DNA from: Acanthosepion lycidas
Taxonomy: Eukaryota; Mollusca; Cephalopoda; Sepiida; Sepiidae
DNA: 64,000 nucleotides
NCBI GenBank assembly: GCA_963932145.1
Contig: OZ010586.1
Coordinates: 76,005,087-76,069,086, forward strand
Direction: 5' to 3'
The stretch's first letter is position 1, and every line of letters begins with the position of its first letter. The translations under genes and the position numbers were made by a program. Shown here piece after piece: positions 43,515 through 55,089 of the stretch. The notes beneath the pieces were generated by a model. It ran no database searches. It was not told where the DNA came from and was given only the letters and a program-made list of their open reading frames with translations.

Positions 43515-43865
43515 ATGTTCACTCAAAGTAAAGTAAAGCTTGAGAACTACTCAAAGTAGAGGCTGACTGTTAAAATGGTTATGATGAATAACATACATGA
43601 TGTGAATGAAAGAGGAGGTGGTACAAAGTGAAGAGGATGAGGCTAATGGTAATATTAGACATTTCCTTATTAGGCAACATTTGGCATTTACTGTCCAAGA
43701 AGCCAGTATGACTGCTGGTTGAAATTTATGAAAACAATTTGTCAGGAAAAAGGTTTTCCAAGTCCAGTAACTCTTTCCAGTATTGTCAGTAGTTCTTTCC
43801 AATAATGGCATCCCAAATTTCCAGGAAACAGTTCTATAAAGACAGGCAGTCATTAGGACCACATA
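43515..43865 (-). pseudogene. LINE-D C-terminus and 3' end
   Basis: AAAGCTTGAGAACTACTCAAAG and TAGAGGCTGACTG give the reverse-complement tail. The minus strand upstream has NAKCCLIRKCLILPLASSSS and GMPLLERTT in broken frames. A related block (TAATATTAG...CTTAT.AGG.AACATT) occurs at 56300-56340. Confidence 0.5.
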
Positions 43866-44379
43866 TTGCTTATTTTCTTTTTGAGTATAAATTTAAAAAA
43901 AAGGGGGCAAATTTTCACTAAAATAAGGAAGTGTAAATCATGAAAGAAAAAAGAGGTGGTTACTGAATAGTCACTAAGTTCAAAAGTTCATTAAAGAGAG
44001 TGTTTTAAACACTTTTCAGTGAATTTGTTAATGTCTGGCATTTCGTTTGTTTGGCTTAACATTTTCTGTCAAGTCTCTCTCTCTGTTTCACCTGTTTTTT
44101 TCTACACAGCTTCCATTAACTATCAATGCCTTCCTTTTACTTTAGGCTGACTACTGTTTATTGCTGCGGTAGGGAGTGTGTGTCTATTAGAGTTTCACAA
44201 TGTGTGTGTGGGCATAGAGCAACTAACATCTTATATGGTTCATCGGCTTTTAATATATAAAATTATTTTTGGGTAATCCAACAACCAATTTTCTAAGCTT
44301 TTATAATTTTAAGAATTGCTTCATGTGAACTGGTGCAGAACAGTAGGATGCCATCACTCTTTGTCTCCAAAACTTCTCT

Positions 44380-45075
44380 CTATTAATCATCTAAGAGGCC
44401 TCTCTCTGTCTTCCATCTTATGCTAATCTCTAGGAAAGTGGCTCGTTGCACCTTCTTGGGCTAACGTTCTCAACTGACATTAAGTGGAAAGACTATATTG
44501 AATCCATTGCTAGGTCAGCTGCTAAGAAAGTCAGTTCACTGTGTCATGCAAGACAATTTTTCTCTCAAAAATCTAACTTACATATCTATAAGTCTATCAT
44601 TCACCAGTGCTTAGAATATTGCTGTAACATATGGTCCGGTGTCCCTGCTACTTATCTTGAGCTCCTTGATAAGATCCAAAGAAACATCAGCAATGTTACT
44701 GGTCCTTATCTGGCAGCTTGGCTTCATTCCCTTTCCCACCACCATAAGTTTCTCTCTATGTCTTTTCTATAAATACTTTCATGGTAATTGTTTGGATGAC
44801 CTATTTGCTATGATAGACCTTTTGAATTTAAGTGCAGTAGTAGTCTGGCATCAGGATCTCATCAATTTACAATTGAGCTGGCTAGATGTAACCATAAATT
44901 CTATACTAACAGTTTCTTTTCTTGCACTTCTTGCTTGTGGAACTCCCTTCCTACAGTCCTCCATATTACTCTTTTCTGCTCATTATTAATGTTTCTGTTC
45001 CTAATTCTTCCACACCCTGTAACCCTTTCTGCTTTTGAGGCCTTACTCCCTTGCATGAGGTGATATCTATTAAAA
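44380..45075 (+). pseudogene. LINE-J C-terminus and 3' end
   Basis: The clearest copy of this region. One frame (44446-44772) reads HLLGLTFSTDIKWKDYIESI, AKKVSSLCHARQFFSQKSNL, HIYKSIIHQCLEYCCNIWSG and LELLDKIQRN. After a frameshift YKYFHGNCLDDL and SFLALLACGTPFLQ follow. The 3' end has CTCCCTTGCATGAGGTGATA and an A-rich tail. 5'-truncated, no RT. Confidence 0.88.
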
Positions 45076-45349
45076 GAAATATACACATAATCAATTTCAG
45101 AAACTTTTATCATTAAAATGATAAATATAACATGAACGAAATAAACAGGAGTAAAATTATCCATAAATGTCAGATGATAGTGGCCTCATCTGTCTGGTCA
45201 TGGTTTCTATAATTAGTAACTAATCTACGACAAATGTTGTTTGGTATATTGTTCCATTCTTTAAAAGCAGACTGCTCTAAATTTATTAAATTTGAAGATA
45301 GTCTTGAATGAATGCTAAGTTTAAGTTGTCACTACAAATTATATATACA

Positions 45350-45390
45350 GGGTGTCCATAAATTATCTGTGCAATTTTGAAAACTAGAAT
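45350..45390 (+). mobile_element. Solo mariner-like terminus
   Basis: CAGGGTGTCCATAAATTATC after TATATA is a mariner-type terminal repeat. I find no matching opposite end within a few kilobases. Confidence 0.45.
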
Positions 45391-45584
45391 TTTTTTACAA
45401 CACACTGACGAATATTGAAATCATCACAGTATTTAGTATTGTTGAAGTTATCACTAACATTTTTTATTAAGATTAGAAACTTTACGTTTTGTTCAATTTC
45501 ATAAACCCATCGATGAAATTTGAATAAGCTGATTTGTTTAGAAAAATACTTTGACAAAAACCCTACTTTGCAGTTGAATAGTTT

Positions 45585-45619
45585 CTTTAATTTAATTTAA
45601 TTCTATAGGACTTCATAGT
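45585..45619 (+). repeat. 35-bp direct repeat, copy 1
   Basis: CTTTAATTTAATTTAATT then CTATAGGACTTCATAGT; one mismatch to 46745-46779. It overlaps the helicase stop codon. Confidence 0.9.
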
Positions 45620-45790
45620 AAACAATATTTTTTAAGAAGATTTCTTTTTTCCTTTTTAACAGCAAAGAATAAATTCTTTGGATTTCTTACACTTGAGCAT
45701 GCAACATACAACTGGCCATGCATAAATATTTTTTCTGGAGCCAAATTTAAACTTTTTGAAGTGTTTGGCTTTGTAATTTGCTTATAGTTC
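45613..45790 (-). pseudogene. Helitron/PIF1-type helicase C-terminal relic
   Basis: Minus strand, ending at the stop at 45613: FMHGQLYVACSSVRNPKNLF with FAVKKEKRNLLKKY after it. HGQLYVACSRVxxPKNLF is the last conserved helicase motif of Helitron RepHel proteins (and PIF1 helicases). A shifted frame upstream gives SLNLAPEKNI. The rest of the protein is not visible and no Helitron end (CTRR with hairpin) was found. Confidence 0.65.
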
Positions 45791-46689
45791 TTGAAAACGC
45801 AGTGTAAAGTGGAAGTTAGATTCTTGCTAAAAAATTGATGTTTACAGAGTTAAGAAAACACTTAATCAAAATCAAGGTGTTTTTACTGAAAAACAACTGA
45901 TTTCAGCTTGTTTAGGCAGCTTATGTAAAGTTATATTAAAAAAAATAATACTGTATTTTTTACCCACTTACCTGTTTGCACATCAAATATGCTGAAGGCT
46001 TTGAAATTTCTGACAACTATGTTTGTTGTCTGCGACAAAATTTGTAAGATCACTCCAGAAAATGATCAACAATATTTTCCCTTCTAAAAATAAATGAGTA
46101 ACGAATCGAAAAAATATTTATTAATCAATAAACTTCTGAATTTAGTAAATCTAACTTTTAGCTTCCTCGAGCCTATCAATTTAAAAATATGATTACATAA
46201 ATTCACAAAGTTTAGTTTTTACTTTTCAGAAAACATTTGAGTTGGGGTTTTTATTTGGTGTATAACTGATTATTCACTTTTTGTATAATTAATTACTTAA
46301 ACTTTAACATATTTATTGATTAACCTCTTGTAATTGTCTCACAATTTTAAAGTAAATCAAGCAACACAACAAAAAAATGTACAAACGTAGTTATGTCAAC
46401 AAAAATATTAGTAGTAGCAATATTACAACTCTCTTTACTTGGCTGCAGGAAAATTACATGCATTCATAAAACAATATAAATACATGATGCTCTTAAGTAT
46501 GGACTTTATGTTTTTCTATCATACTAACATAAATAATAAAAACAAAATATTTTTGTGGGACTTTGTTTTGTGAGGATCTTTGTAATTTATTTCTTTCAAT
46601 TTGAAAGAAAACAAATACTCAATGAAATCTATTTAAATTTGTAGATTATTTCTTCCTTCACATTTTGCATGTTTTTTTCCTCTACATTT

Positions 46690-47030
46690 GTATGCATGTG
46701 GGTATGGCTAAGTGGTTAGAATGATCACTTTCTAACCATGAGACCTTTAATTTAATTTAATTTTATAGGACTTCATAGTTGATATGTCACTTCTTGATTT
46801 TATTGACTTGGGAGGCAATCCCAGCAAACAGTTCCTTTGGAAAATACCTGAAAACAACATCATGAATTGATCCAAGCTTTGTGAGTGTGTAGACAGAACT
46901 GTTTGAGGCCATTGGACAAAGAACAAAGTGACAAGTCATTGTAACTGAGGGTTTGAATGTACTGGCCTTGTTGAAACTGTTGAACATGTCAGATGGTGCA
47001 CTCTTTAACAGGAATTGGCTAGTTGTCCTA
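46690..47030 (+). repeat. Family K copy with replaced B-box region
   Basis: The head GGTATGGCTAAGTGGTTAGA and CTAACCATGAGACC match copy 39745, and the body resumes with TTGATATGTCAC, AATTGATCCAAGC and CTTGTTGAAACTGTTG. The segment that should hold the B box is replaced by the 35-bp repeat at 46745-46779. Confidence 0.65.
46745..46779 (+). repeat. 35-bp direct repeat, copy 2
   Basis: 34 of 35 bases identical to 45585-45619, placed inside the tRNA-like head of family K. Confidence 0.9.
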
Positions 47031-47039
47031 GCACACAAA

Positions 47040-48335
47040 TATGCTTCAAAACAAATAATCTGCGATTATGTATGTGTGTACGTATGTATGTGTATGTAGG
47101 TGTACAATTCATGAAGGCACTAAGATCTTCTAAGAACATGCTATGAATTGGGAAAATTTCAAGCTTGCTATTAAGAGAGGAGAAGTCATTGATCCAGCAT
47201 TCCATCAATTTATGTGTGACAGAGTATGTCTCTCAAATGAAAACCTTGTTAGCCACAAGAAGTCATAGATTAGTAGGCCTTTCACAAATTAGAATCAGTA
47301 CTGCACTGAAGATAACTCATCATGCAGAGTGTTTCAGAAAACTTGCAGATCCCGTTGCATAAAACAAATCCCATGAGCAAGCTAAATAGATTTTACAAAA
47401 CAGGCCAGGCACTGTACAAAACAACTTAGTTTGCCTCAACAGTGATAATCATTGCATGTCCTTTGCTGGCTCCAAGAGCCATTTCTCACAAGAAACAAAA
47501 ACATTGATCAAACTTCTCAGTGATGGTCATACTCATTCATGGGCCAACAGCCATCATGTTTGTATATTTATATATATGTGTGTGTATGTGTGTTTGTGTG
47601 TGTAATACTTTTTATTATTGAGGACTGAACACTACCAATCAGAAGAGAGCATTAGTATTAGCATTAGTCCTATATCTGGCTGACAGTTCACTGACCCATG
47701 TCTTTCCTTCAGACGCCATTTATATAGCAAATGTCTGCCTCCACACTCACAATTTTCTTAATCATTTGAACACTTTCTGTGAACAGGCATCAACATTCTT
47801 GCTATTTAGATTTGATTATTAGCTCCATCAGTGGCATGGCCTTTCCACTTAAGTCAAGCTATTTAAAATCCCTTTGCTGAGTGCCTATATCGGTGAATGT
47901 CTATTTTGGTGTGTGTCTATCTACTTGTGTGTCTGGCTACGAGACGGAGTTCCCTTTGTGTTCTCTTATTGCTTTCAGGCTAAAACAAGCTAAAATGAAT
48001 TGTAATAAAAATATCTATTAAAAGACCAAGAAATTGTCTGTTGTTTTGGAAAGCTTAGATTTACATCTGATAGCAAAGTCTTTACAAATGAAGTGGAAAA
48101 TGTCCCATATATTTTACAGGTTTTGATCATTGATGGATTGGCTCTGGTATCAGACAGAGTAAAGAAAGTCAGTTTCATTACTTTAAAATCTGTAAATACA
48201 TAACATGATTTTGAAAATTTCAAATCAAAGAAAAGGTAGGTGAGTTTAGAATGTCATGAGATTTTCCATATTTCTTTTTATTATCTATGACAATAATTAT
48301 TTCAGCAATACGAAAACTGTCTATATTTCTGAGAT
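47040..48335. other. No gene recognised
   Basis: A short (GT)n near 47575-47602 and decayed K-like words near 47280 only. No conserved open frame. Confidence 0.4.
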
Positions 48336-48339
48336 GAGG

Positions 48340-48865
48340 TATTATGTACACTATTTACATTATTCGGAATATTGTCCTCAGTTTTGTTGCCATATTTATT
48401 ACAATGTTCCGACTGTTGTATGATCCGGCCTTCTTCAGGTGGTTGGAATGTCAAATTGAACTCTGTATTTCTCTCACTGGGGTAGACTGTTCTAGTTCCA
48501 CGTGTCATGTTCAATGGATGTCAGTTATCTAACTAATGCGTTTATCCACTGTGGACACATAGCACAGTGGATAAAGATGTTAGTTAGATCCAGTGACAGG
48601 ACCCAAAGAGTGTGAGTTCAATACACGGTTAAGGCAGTGGAGAATTTGGAGGGGGGAATTAACTGGAGATAACTGATAACTGATAACTGACTTCCATTAA
48701 ACATGGCACATGGAACTAGAACAGTCTACTCCAGTGAGCGAAATAAAGGGTTTAGTTCGACATTTCAACCACCTGAAGAAGGCCGGAGCATACAATGGCC
48801 GAAACATTGTAATAAATATGGTGACAAAGATGAGGACAATAGTCTGAATAATGTAAATAGTGAAT
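48340..48865. mobile_element. Inverted pair of family P elements with a tRNA-like head
   Basis: The left copy (minus, 48340-48553) and right copy (plus, 48563-48865) are reverse complements over their tail (GAACTAGAACAGTCTAC, CATTTCAACCACCTGAAG, GGCCGGAGCATACAATGG) and over the head next to the 9-nt centre (CACAGTGGATAAA). The right copy has an A box TAGCACAGTGG and a B box GTTCAATAC; the left lacks the segment between. The tail has CTGAAGA, GGCC..GGCC and GAAACATTGTA, which resembles a hammerhead core without a stem I. Confidence 0.85.
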
Positions 48866-48889
48866 ATGAAACCTAGACACATTACTTAC

Positions 48890-49260
48890 TCACAAGTAAC
48901 TGTCATATGAGTAGTGTAATGGATGGCCACTCATAACCGAGTATGCTAGTCTGCTAGAGTAGCTAGCCAATCCTTATTGCAGATGTCTGCTCAGGCACAT
49001 TTGTATTTGTTCAGCACCCATAGAGCCCACCTGTGTATGATAATGCAGCTATGCTGAACAGACCTTAATTACTGTTTCTGGGAGAGTGCACATTATCTGG
49101 CATGATCAACAGTCTGAACAAGGTTAATACACTCAAAACATTGGTCATGGTGACTTGGGACTTTGTGCTAGCATAATCATCGGAAGCTCCTGAATAGGTT
49201 CATCTACCTAATTTCACTCATATGTCTTGGCAACTTGTTTTCAAGCACTTTCCAAGTGTC
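48890..49260 (-). repeat. Family K copy
   Basis: GCAGATGTCTGCTCAGGCAC, TTGTTCAGCACCCATAGAGCC and CAGTCTGAACAAGGTTAATAC are the reverse complement of the K body. Confidence 0.65.
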
Positions 49261-49384
49261 ACACACCCCAGTCCAGTAACATCAAGAAATCGCATTCCTG
49301 ACAAATCGACCATTGTGAGACTCACACACAGGACTCACACTCAGAAAGTGTACCAAAAGTTAATAATGAGGGCATTTCTGTTGC

Positions 49385-49670
49385 TTTTAATAAATTTCAC
49401 TCAGTACAAGACTCAAGGGCCACTCAAAGTAGAGGGCCTGTTAAAATACTAATGAGGAATGGTATGTGATACGAATGAAAGAAAAAGTGGTAGGAAGTGG
49501 AGATTATGAAGACAAGGAGTATAGATATTGATTGTCACTTGTCTTGAAGGATTTAGTCTTCTGGGGTCAACTATCATTTTTTCCTCATTTACCAGTACTA
49601 TTGTGAATGTAGCCATCTACCTTGTATGGGTCCTTGGTCTTGGATTAGGTGAAGTTTACTACAAAATAGT
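49385..49670. repeat. Inverted LINE-D 3' tails
   Basis: Left (minus): CAGTACAAGACTCAAGGGCC and ACTCAAAGTAGAGGGC. Right (plus): CTACCTTGTATGGGTCCTTG and GTCTTGGATTAGGTGAA. The layout repeats that of 58275-58625. Confidence 0.6.
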
Positions 49671-49875
49671 AAAAAGTAAACAGACAATACAAAAATATCT
49701 CAGTTTAAGGTGATTTTTAAATAAATGTAGGGTGACCCCATACTTTTTACCTGTAGAGTATATGAAAAATATATAGTTTTAAGGTATGATATATTTATGG
49801 GTAAAAATCCTCAATATCTTGGATAGAGAATTAGTAAATATAAGTGTGATGAGAGTGTGTTTCATGCTTGAACAC

Positions 49876-49933
49876 ATTCTTCAAGCCATCAAAATTGTAT
49901 TCATGCGTGAATACAATTTTGATGGTTTGAAGA

Positions 49934-49935
<2 letters not shown>
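49876..49935. repeat. 60-nt hairpin, 28-bp arms, 4-nt loop
   Basis: Arms 49876-49903 and 49908-49935 pair fully in RNA with one G-U; loop TGCG. It ends at a (TA)n (49936-49967). The left side, on the minus strand, has TTGAAGA...GAAAC in hammerhead-like spacing, with the first C changed. Confidence 0.85.
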
Positions 49936-49967
<32 letters not shown>

Positions 49968-50103
49968 GGGTATTTCCAAAAAGGATATAAATCCAGGGAG
50001 AGCAATTGAATTCGAATGCCTGATGAATTGTGTCCATTTTTATGACCTTAATGAAATAAATATAACCTCATTAAATTTTAGTATTTGTGCTTTTTATAAC
50101 AAT

Positions 50104-50106
<3 letters not shown>

Positions 50107-50147
<41 letters not shown>
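50107..50147. repeat. (TA)n microsatellite
   Basis: Plain TA run. Confidence 0.96.
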
Positions 50148-50153
<6 letters not shown>

Positions 50154-50245
50154 GTAGATAAGTTGGTTAATAAAACAAATACTGTATTTTACCCAACTTA
50201 TCGATTATATTTTATAAACTATATGCATGGACTCTTTCTTCTAAT

Positions 50246-50247
<2 letters not shown>

Positions 50248-50321
<74 letters not shown>
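50248..50321. repeat. (TC)n-(TATC)n-(TA)n microsatellite
   Basis: Compound tract immediately upstream of the LINE-J copy. Confidence 0.96.
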
Positions 50322-50327
<6 letters not shown>

Positions 50328-50369
50328 TGGTACCAATATGTTGATTAGTATTCATTCCAGGGTTTTCTT

Positions 50370-52440
50370 TGTGACACCCCTTGGACTGTCGTCTCAACAT
50401 CCCAATGGAAATATGTGCCACTGAGGTTTCTTCTTGGGTCAAAGCCGGCATGGATGCTTTCATTCCTTCTTGGAAATACCTGGTGAAAATGCAGTCCACT
50501 CCCTGGTTCACAGCAGCATGCTCAGCTGCTATAGCACACAGAAACCACTGTTCCCAGCTATACGAGTGGGATTGCTCTTGTCATAACAAGTGTCTATTTG
50601 CTACTGCTCTTAAATGATTTGTCAAAGAAGCTAAGTCATTGTTTGCTGAGAGAATGAGGCACCGCATAGCCTCTAAATGCTTTGGCTCTTCTGACTACTG
50701 ACTTCTCTGAAATAGGGTATTAAATATGTGCAAGGTCTCTATTCTACCCCCTCTACAATAGATTTGAGGTGTTATCCTCTCCTGATTAACGTGAATGCTT
50801 TTCCCATAAATTTTTCGAAACTCTACTCTTGATGCCCTGGAATATACCTGCCTAACTTCCCACTTAGAACTGATTTGCTGCTGAATGATATGCATATAAC
50901 CCTTTCCATGGCTTCTGCTATCATCTCTTGATTCCTACAAAGCATGTGGAACTGATGGTATCTCTGTAATTGTCATTAAGAAGTGTACTGTATAATAAAT
51001 GCCTTGCTGCCTCCTGCTTTCTGGAAGTCATCTGCTGTTGTTCCAGTTTTGAAGAACACTGGTGAACACCCTGGCCCATTCAGCTATTCCTATTAACTTT
51101 CTGCCTCTTTTTGGGAAACTGCTAGAGGTCTTAATCAATGCTGAAATGGTTTCTTATCTCTAATCACAGGGCCTTTTCACAGACAAGCAATATGGCTTGC
51201 GTTTCTCCAGATCAACTTCTGATGTCCTAATGATAATTGTGACAAGCGTTTGTTGCACTTTAGATAAAAACAGCTGTGGTGCTGGACATCTCAAAAGCCA
51301 TTGACAGGATGTGGAATTCAGGTCTTCTTTACAAGCTGAAAAGCTACATTTTCTCTAGGCCCTTTTTTGAGCTGATCCAGTTGTTCCTATCAAATCGTGA
51401 AATGAAAGTTGTCCTGAACAGCTATTTATCTACATCTTTTCGTACTAACATGCATGTCCCCCGCCCCAGGTCTCCATCCTTGGTCCTACGCTGTTTTTAA
51501 TCTTCATTAACAACCTTTCCAATGACATCAGCTCTCAACTTGCCATTTACACTGATGACACTACCATTTACAACTACTTTGATACTGAGGCTAATCAGTT
51601 AGACAAGATCAAAATGACTTCAAGACTGTAATTAACTGAGGAAAAAGATGGCTTGTCAATTTTAATGCCTTCAAAACTAAACTGCTCTCCATAATCATCT
51701 GAGAGACCTATCTGCCTTCCATCAGCATAGCTGATGCTATCTACCAAGAAAGTTACTCATTGCGTCTTCTTGGGTTAATGTTCTCAACAGACATGAGGTG
51801 GAAAGACTGCATTGAATCCATTGCCAAGAAAGTCAGTTCACTGTGTTGAGCAAGACATTTTCTCTCTTCAGAATCTATCTTACATATCTATAATTCTAAC
51901 ATTCATCTATGTTTAGAATATTGCTGCCATATATAGTCCAGTGTCTCTGCTATTTTCCTGGAGTTCCTCAATCCAAAGAGGAATCAGCAATATTATTGGT
52001 CCTGATCTTGCAGACCAGCTTCAGTCACTTGCTAACCACTGTAAGGTTGCTTCTCTGTGCCTTTTTTTATAAATACTTTCATCATTCAGATGAGCACTTC
52101 ACCATGGTGCCTAGACTGTATGAATTTAAGTTCAATATGAGACTGACACTGAGATTTCATCAATTTACAATTGAGCTAGCTAAATGTAGCTGTAACTTCT
52201 ATGCTAACAGTTTCTTATCACACACTTCTCACTTGTGGAACTTCCACCCAGCTCCATATTTTTGAACCAACTTTAATCTGAAAAATTTAAATGCAATGTC
52301 AATTGCCATCTACTCTCCTGATTACTCTTTTCTCTTTCTCCTCATTACTAATGTTTCTTTTCCTAATTCCTCCCCAGCCTGTAACACCCTGCATGCTAGT
52401 GCCTGCACTGCCTTGCTTGGGGTGATACCAATTAAAAAAT
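50370..52440 (+). pseudogene. LINE-J: most complete copy, with reverse transcriptase remnants
   Basis: Reads through the ORF2 region of a CR1/jockey-like LINE. In order: EVSSWVKAGMDAFIPSWKY and PWFTAACSAAIAHRN (50425-50545), an ISFLPLFGKLLEVLINAE-type block near 51095, then MVLDISKAIDRMW (51276, RT motif with the first catalytic Asp) and LIQLFLSNREMKVVLNSYLS, a worn VPRPRSP block in place of GVPQGS, INNLSNDISSQL, and IYTDDTTIYN near 51545 (YTDD replaces YADD). The C-terminal domain follows with TKLLS, LRLLGLMFSTDMRWKDCIES and FYKYFHHSDEHF, and the 3' end CCTTGCTTGGGGTGATACC closes it at about 52435. Deletions and frameshifts run throughout. The endonuclease is missing. Confidence 0.88.
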
Positions 52441-52484
52441 ATACATACACAGAGTTGGTTCAAAGGTCCTGTCAGCCTTTACAA

Positions 52485-52895
52485 AATCTATGATATGGCC
52501 CTACTTCTGAATCTTTGATACAAGGTCCCCACCAGTCTACTATATCTCAAATTTCATAAGGTTGTATTCATATAAAATACAAATTTTATTGTAACATAAT
52601 TATGTACAATCATGATTCATATGCAATAAAGGTGAACAATTCAACTAGAAAAATTGAAAATAATACAATTTATCTAAAATAAAAATTAGAGACATCTCAT
52701 AATAGATCATTCCATCTTAAACAAATTGACAATGTTCGGTGGCAATTCTTAACATCAACTTGAGATTTTTCTTGTTAAAAAGTTGGATTTTAATACATTC
52801 AACATTATGGATAAAAACTAGTGAATTTTATATTGTGTTTTTTCAAGAAATTTATATAGTCCTTTTTTGAGGAAAACAAATTCATGGATTTGGAG
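52485..52895 (-). repeat. Dispersed repeat R, copy 2
   Basis: Reverse-complement partner of 31300-31720, for example AACAATTCAACTAGAAAAATT, CATCAACTTGAGATTTTTCTTG and CATTCAACATTATGG. Confidence 0.65.
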
Positions 52896-52899
52896 AGAA

Positions 52900-53910
52900 A
52901 AAAACAGAACACAGAATGACGGGAAAATCAGAGAAAATTTTTCATCCTTCAATAATCAGCTGTGAATAGTTTAATTTGTATCATATATAAATGCAGGTAA
53001 TAAAAGCAAATATTGATAAGATAGCAAGGGTCACTGTCAGGAGGGTTTGGGGTTGTCTGCAAAGCCCTGTACATACATATGTACCTTATGTTTGTGTGTG
53101 TGTGCTGATATTTTTTAGAATGATCCTGACTGACCTTTTGTTATGCTGCTGCGTTGTACTTTTTCCCTGTAACATCATTGTTCATGGGCCATGTAAACTA
53201 TCAAAGACAGCTCTTTTCAGAATTGATGGAGTCTGTATTCTGCTACAGTTCCTGTAAGTATTGAATATACATCTGTTCATTGCTGCCTTTACAAAGTTCC
53301 ATGACAAATTTTATTCCGTATGTCAAAGCAAGAATGTCTTTTATTCACATTAGCTTTTATAAGAAAAGTTTCTGAATTTTGCAGTTCATTTTTAATGCTT
53401 TGATACAAGTAAAAATTGAGAAAGTATGTTTTGATATTAAAAAAAAAAAATATGTCAAGAGATGAATTTAACTTATATTGTCAAAATTAACTTTTTGAAA
53501 TTATTTCTGGGGAGACTGTTTTCAGTGTTGTCTCTTTAGAAATATTTTTCAATACAATAATTTTTCAAGCACTTTGCAGTATGTGTGTGTAGGTACAATG
53601 TATGTATAGGCCTCTGCTGGCCATCAATGACCACTGATTTGATCCCACCCATCTGTAAGGTAGGATCAAGCAATGGCAGGATGGTATAGAAGACAAGATG
53701 TTACCCATGCAGCATGTCTCCTTTCTCCACGTTGCTTATGGATCCAAAATAACAACATAGCATTTACAGTTTGGCACAAGTGCCATCGCAGTAGCTGCCA
53801 GAATGAGCCTGAAATCACCAACAAACTGCTTTAGCTTCTCCAACACTGAATTTTTAGCTGTATATTATGTTTTATGCCAGGGCTACATACAGTTTTGAGC
53901 TCAGTTACTT
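52900..53910. other. No gene recognised
   Basis: An open frame at 52991-53257 ends close to a GTAAGT donor-like site at 53255, but its translation has no motif I know and starts in repeat-like text. Confidence 0.4.
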
Positions 53911-53914
53911 TTTC

Positions 53915-54115
53915 CTAGACCGGTTGCCTCCCAAGGCCATAGAACCCAGTCTGTCCTGCTATTTACCCATAGTAGGAGGGAGAAGAAGAGGATTCATACC
54001 TTTCCCAAGGGTATTAGCACGTGAGTGAATGTAATGGATTTGACTGGAATTTGAACTTGGCTCTCTGATTCCTCAATCCAAGCCGATATCCATTACTTCA
54101 CTGTGCCTCCGTGTA
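53915..54115 (-). mobile_element. tRNA-derived SINE
   Basis: Minus strand: GAGGCACAGTGAAGTAATGG as A-box region, GCCAAGTTCAAATTCCAG as B-box region, then CTAATACCCTTGGGAAAGG and TATGGGTAAATAGCAGG. Full order retained, ending at a CCGGTCTAGG block shared with 28560. Confidence 0.85.
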
Positions 54116-54116
54116 A

Positions 54117-54385
54117 TGTATACAAGGTGAAAATTAGACATCAGAGGGCCAAGTTCATATTCAAGTTGGGTTTCCTAATACACTTACATGCAGATGAAAA
54201 AGTATGAATGAATCTCCCCCCCCCAAGTTATAGGTTCAATAGTAGGTACCTGGAAAAATCATTTTTATTTTCAAGAAATTGTTAATGTCATATTCACTTG
54301 CAAAAAAGGAAATAATTCTTACAATCCAAAATAGATTCTAGAAAGGGTTGATAAGCTGTAAAAAACGATCAGTCAATCAATTAAG
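54117..54385 (+). mobile_element. SINE, tRNA-like half and tail
   Basis: CCAAGTTCATATTCAAGTTGG, CACTTACATGCAGATGAAAAAG, a C-run, then GGGTTGATAAGC and CAATC units. It sits back to back with the minus-strand SINE at 53915-54115. Confidence 0.6.
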
Positions 54386-55089
54386 TAGTTTCAAAATCTT
54401 ACTTGAAATTATTCTTTCTTGATAAATAAGCATGATTTTCTCTTTCACTTTTTCTTTGTGGTGATTTGCCCCACGCTCCACTGACAAAGAATATTGGCTG
54501 CTGAAAACATACTGTAGTAACAGCAGCTGAAGCCAGCAGTCAAATGACAGCAACAGCACCTATATAACCTAATGCTGTGAAAATAAATCTTCTCTTTATT
54601 TCCTTCCTATTACATTTTTTCAGTTATTTTACCTTGAGCAAGGCAACAATGCCACTAAGACGGGTTACTTGTTAGTGAAAAGAGAATTAGAAGACTTTAA
54701 TGAGGAAAAAGAACAGCTTCTTTAAAGTTGGTTCTGTAAGTAATAGTTTTCTTGTTTCAAATGTAGACATGTGGACTTTTTGGTCAATGAACTTTCACTT
54801 CTACATGTTAGAAATTTCACCATGGAGCAATGGATAGCAAGATAATTCACCAAATCAATACTGTATTTTATATCCACTGGATGCACCAGGGTGTGATATC
54901 TATTTAGACTACTTTGAGCTGAGTAAATATTGTTATAACGAGTGTTTGGTTGTAAAGGAAAGGAACAACAAAGGATTAAGATTTCAATGTGTATTGGCCA
55001 GAATTCAGAATAGTTGTATGAAAGATTCAAAATATTGTTCATATGTGGTTCCTTAGTTGCTGTTGATAAGGAAAGTGGTTATATGTAAG

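Noticed and set aside
48770-48812. Family P tail read as a true hammerhead (CTGAAGA...GGCC-GGCC...GAAACATTGTA)
   Set aside because: There is an unpaired base between the core and stem II and no complementary stem I; kept only as a resemblance.
52991-53257. Possible exon ending at a GTAAGT donor-like site
   Set aside because: The translation has no recognisable motif, includes a CVCVC run from a GT repeat, and no acceptor or partner exon is apparent.
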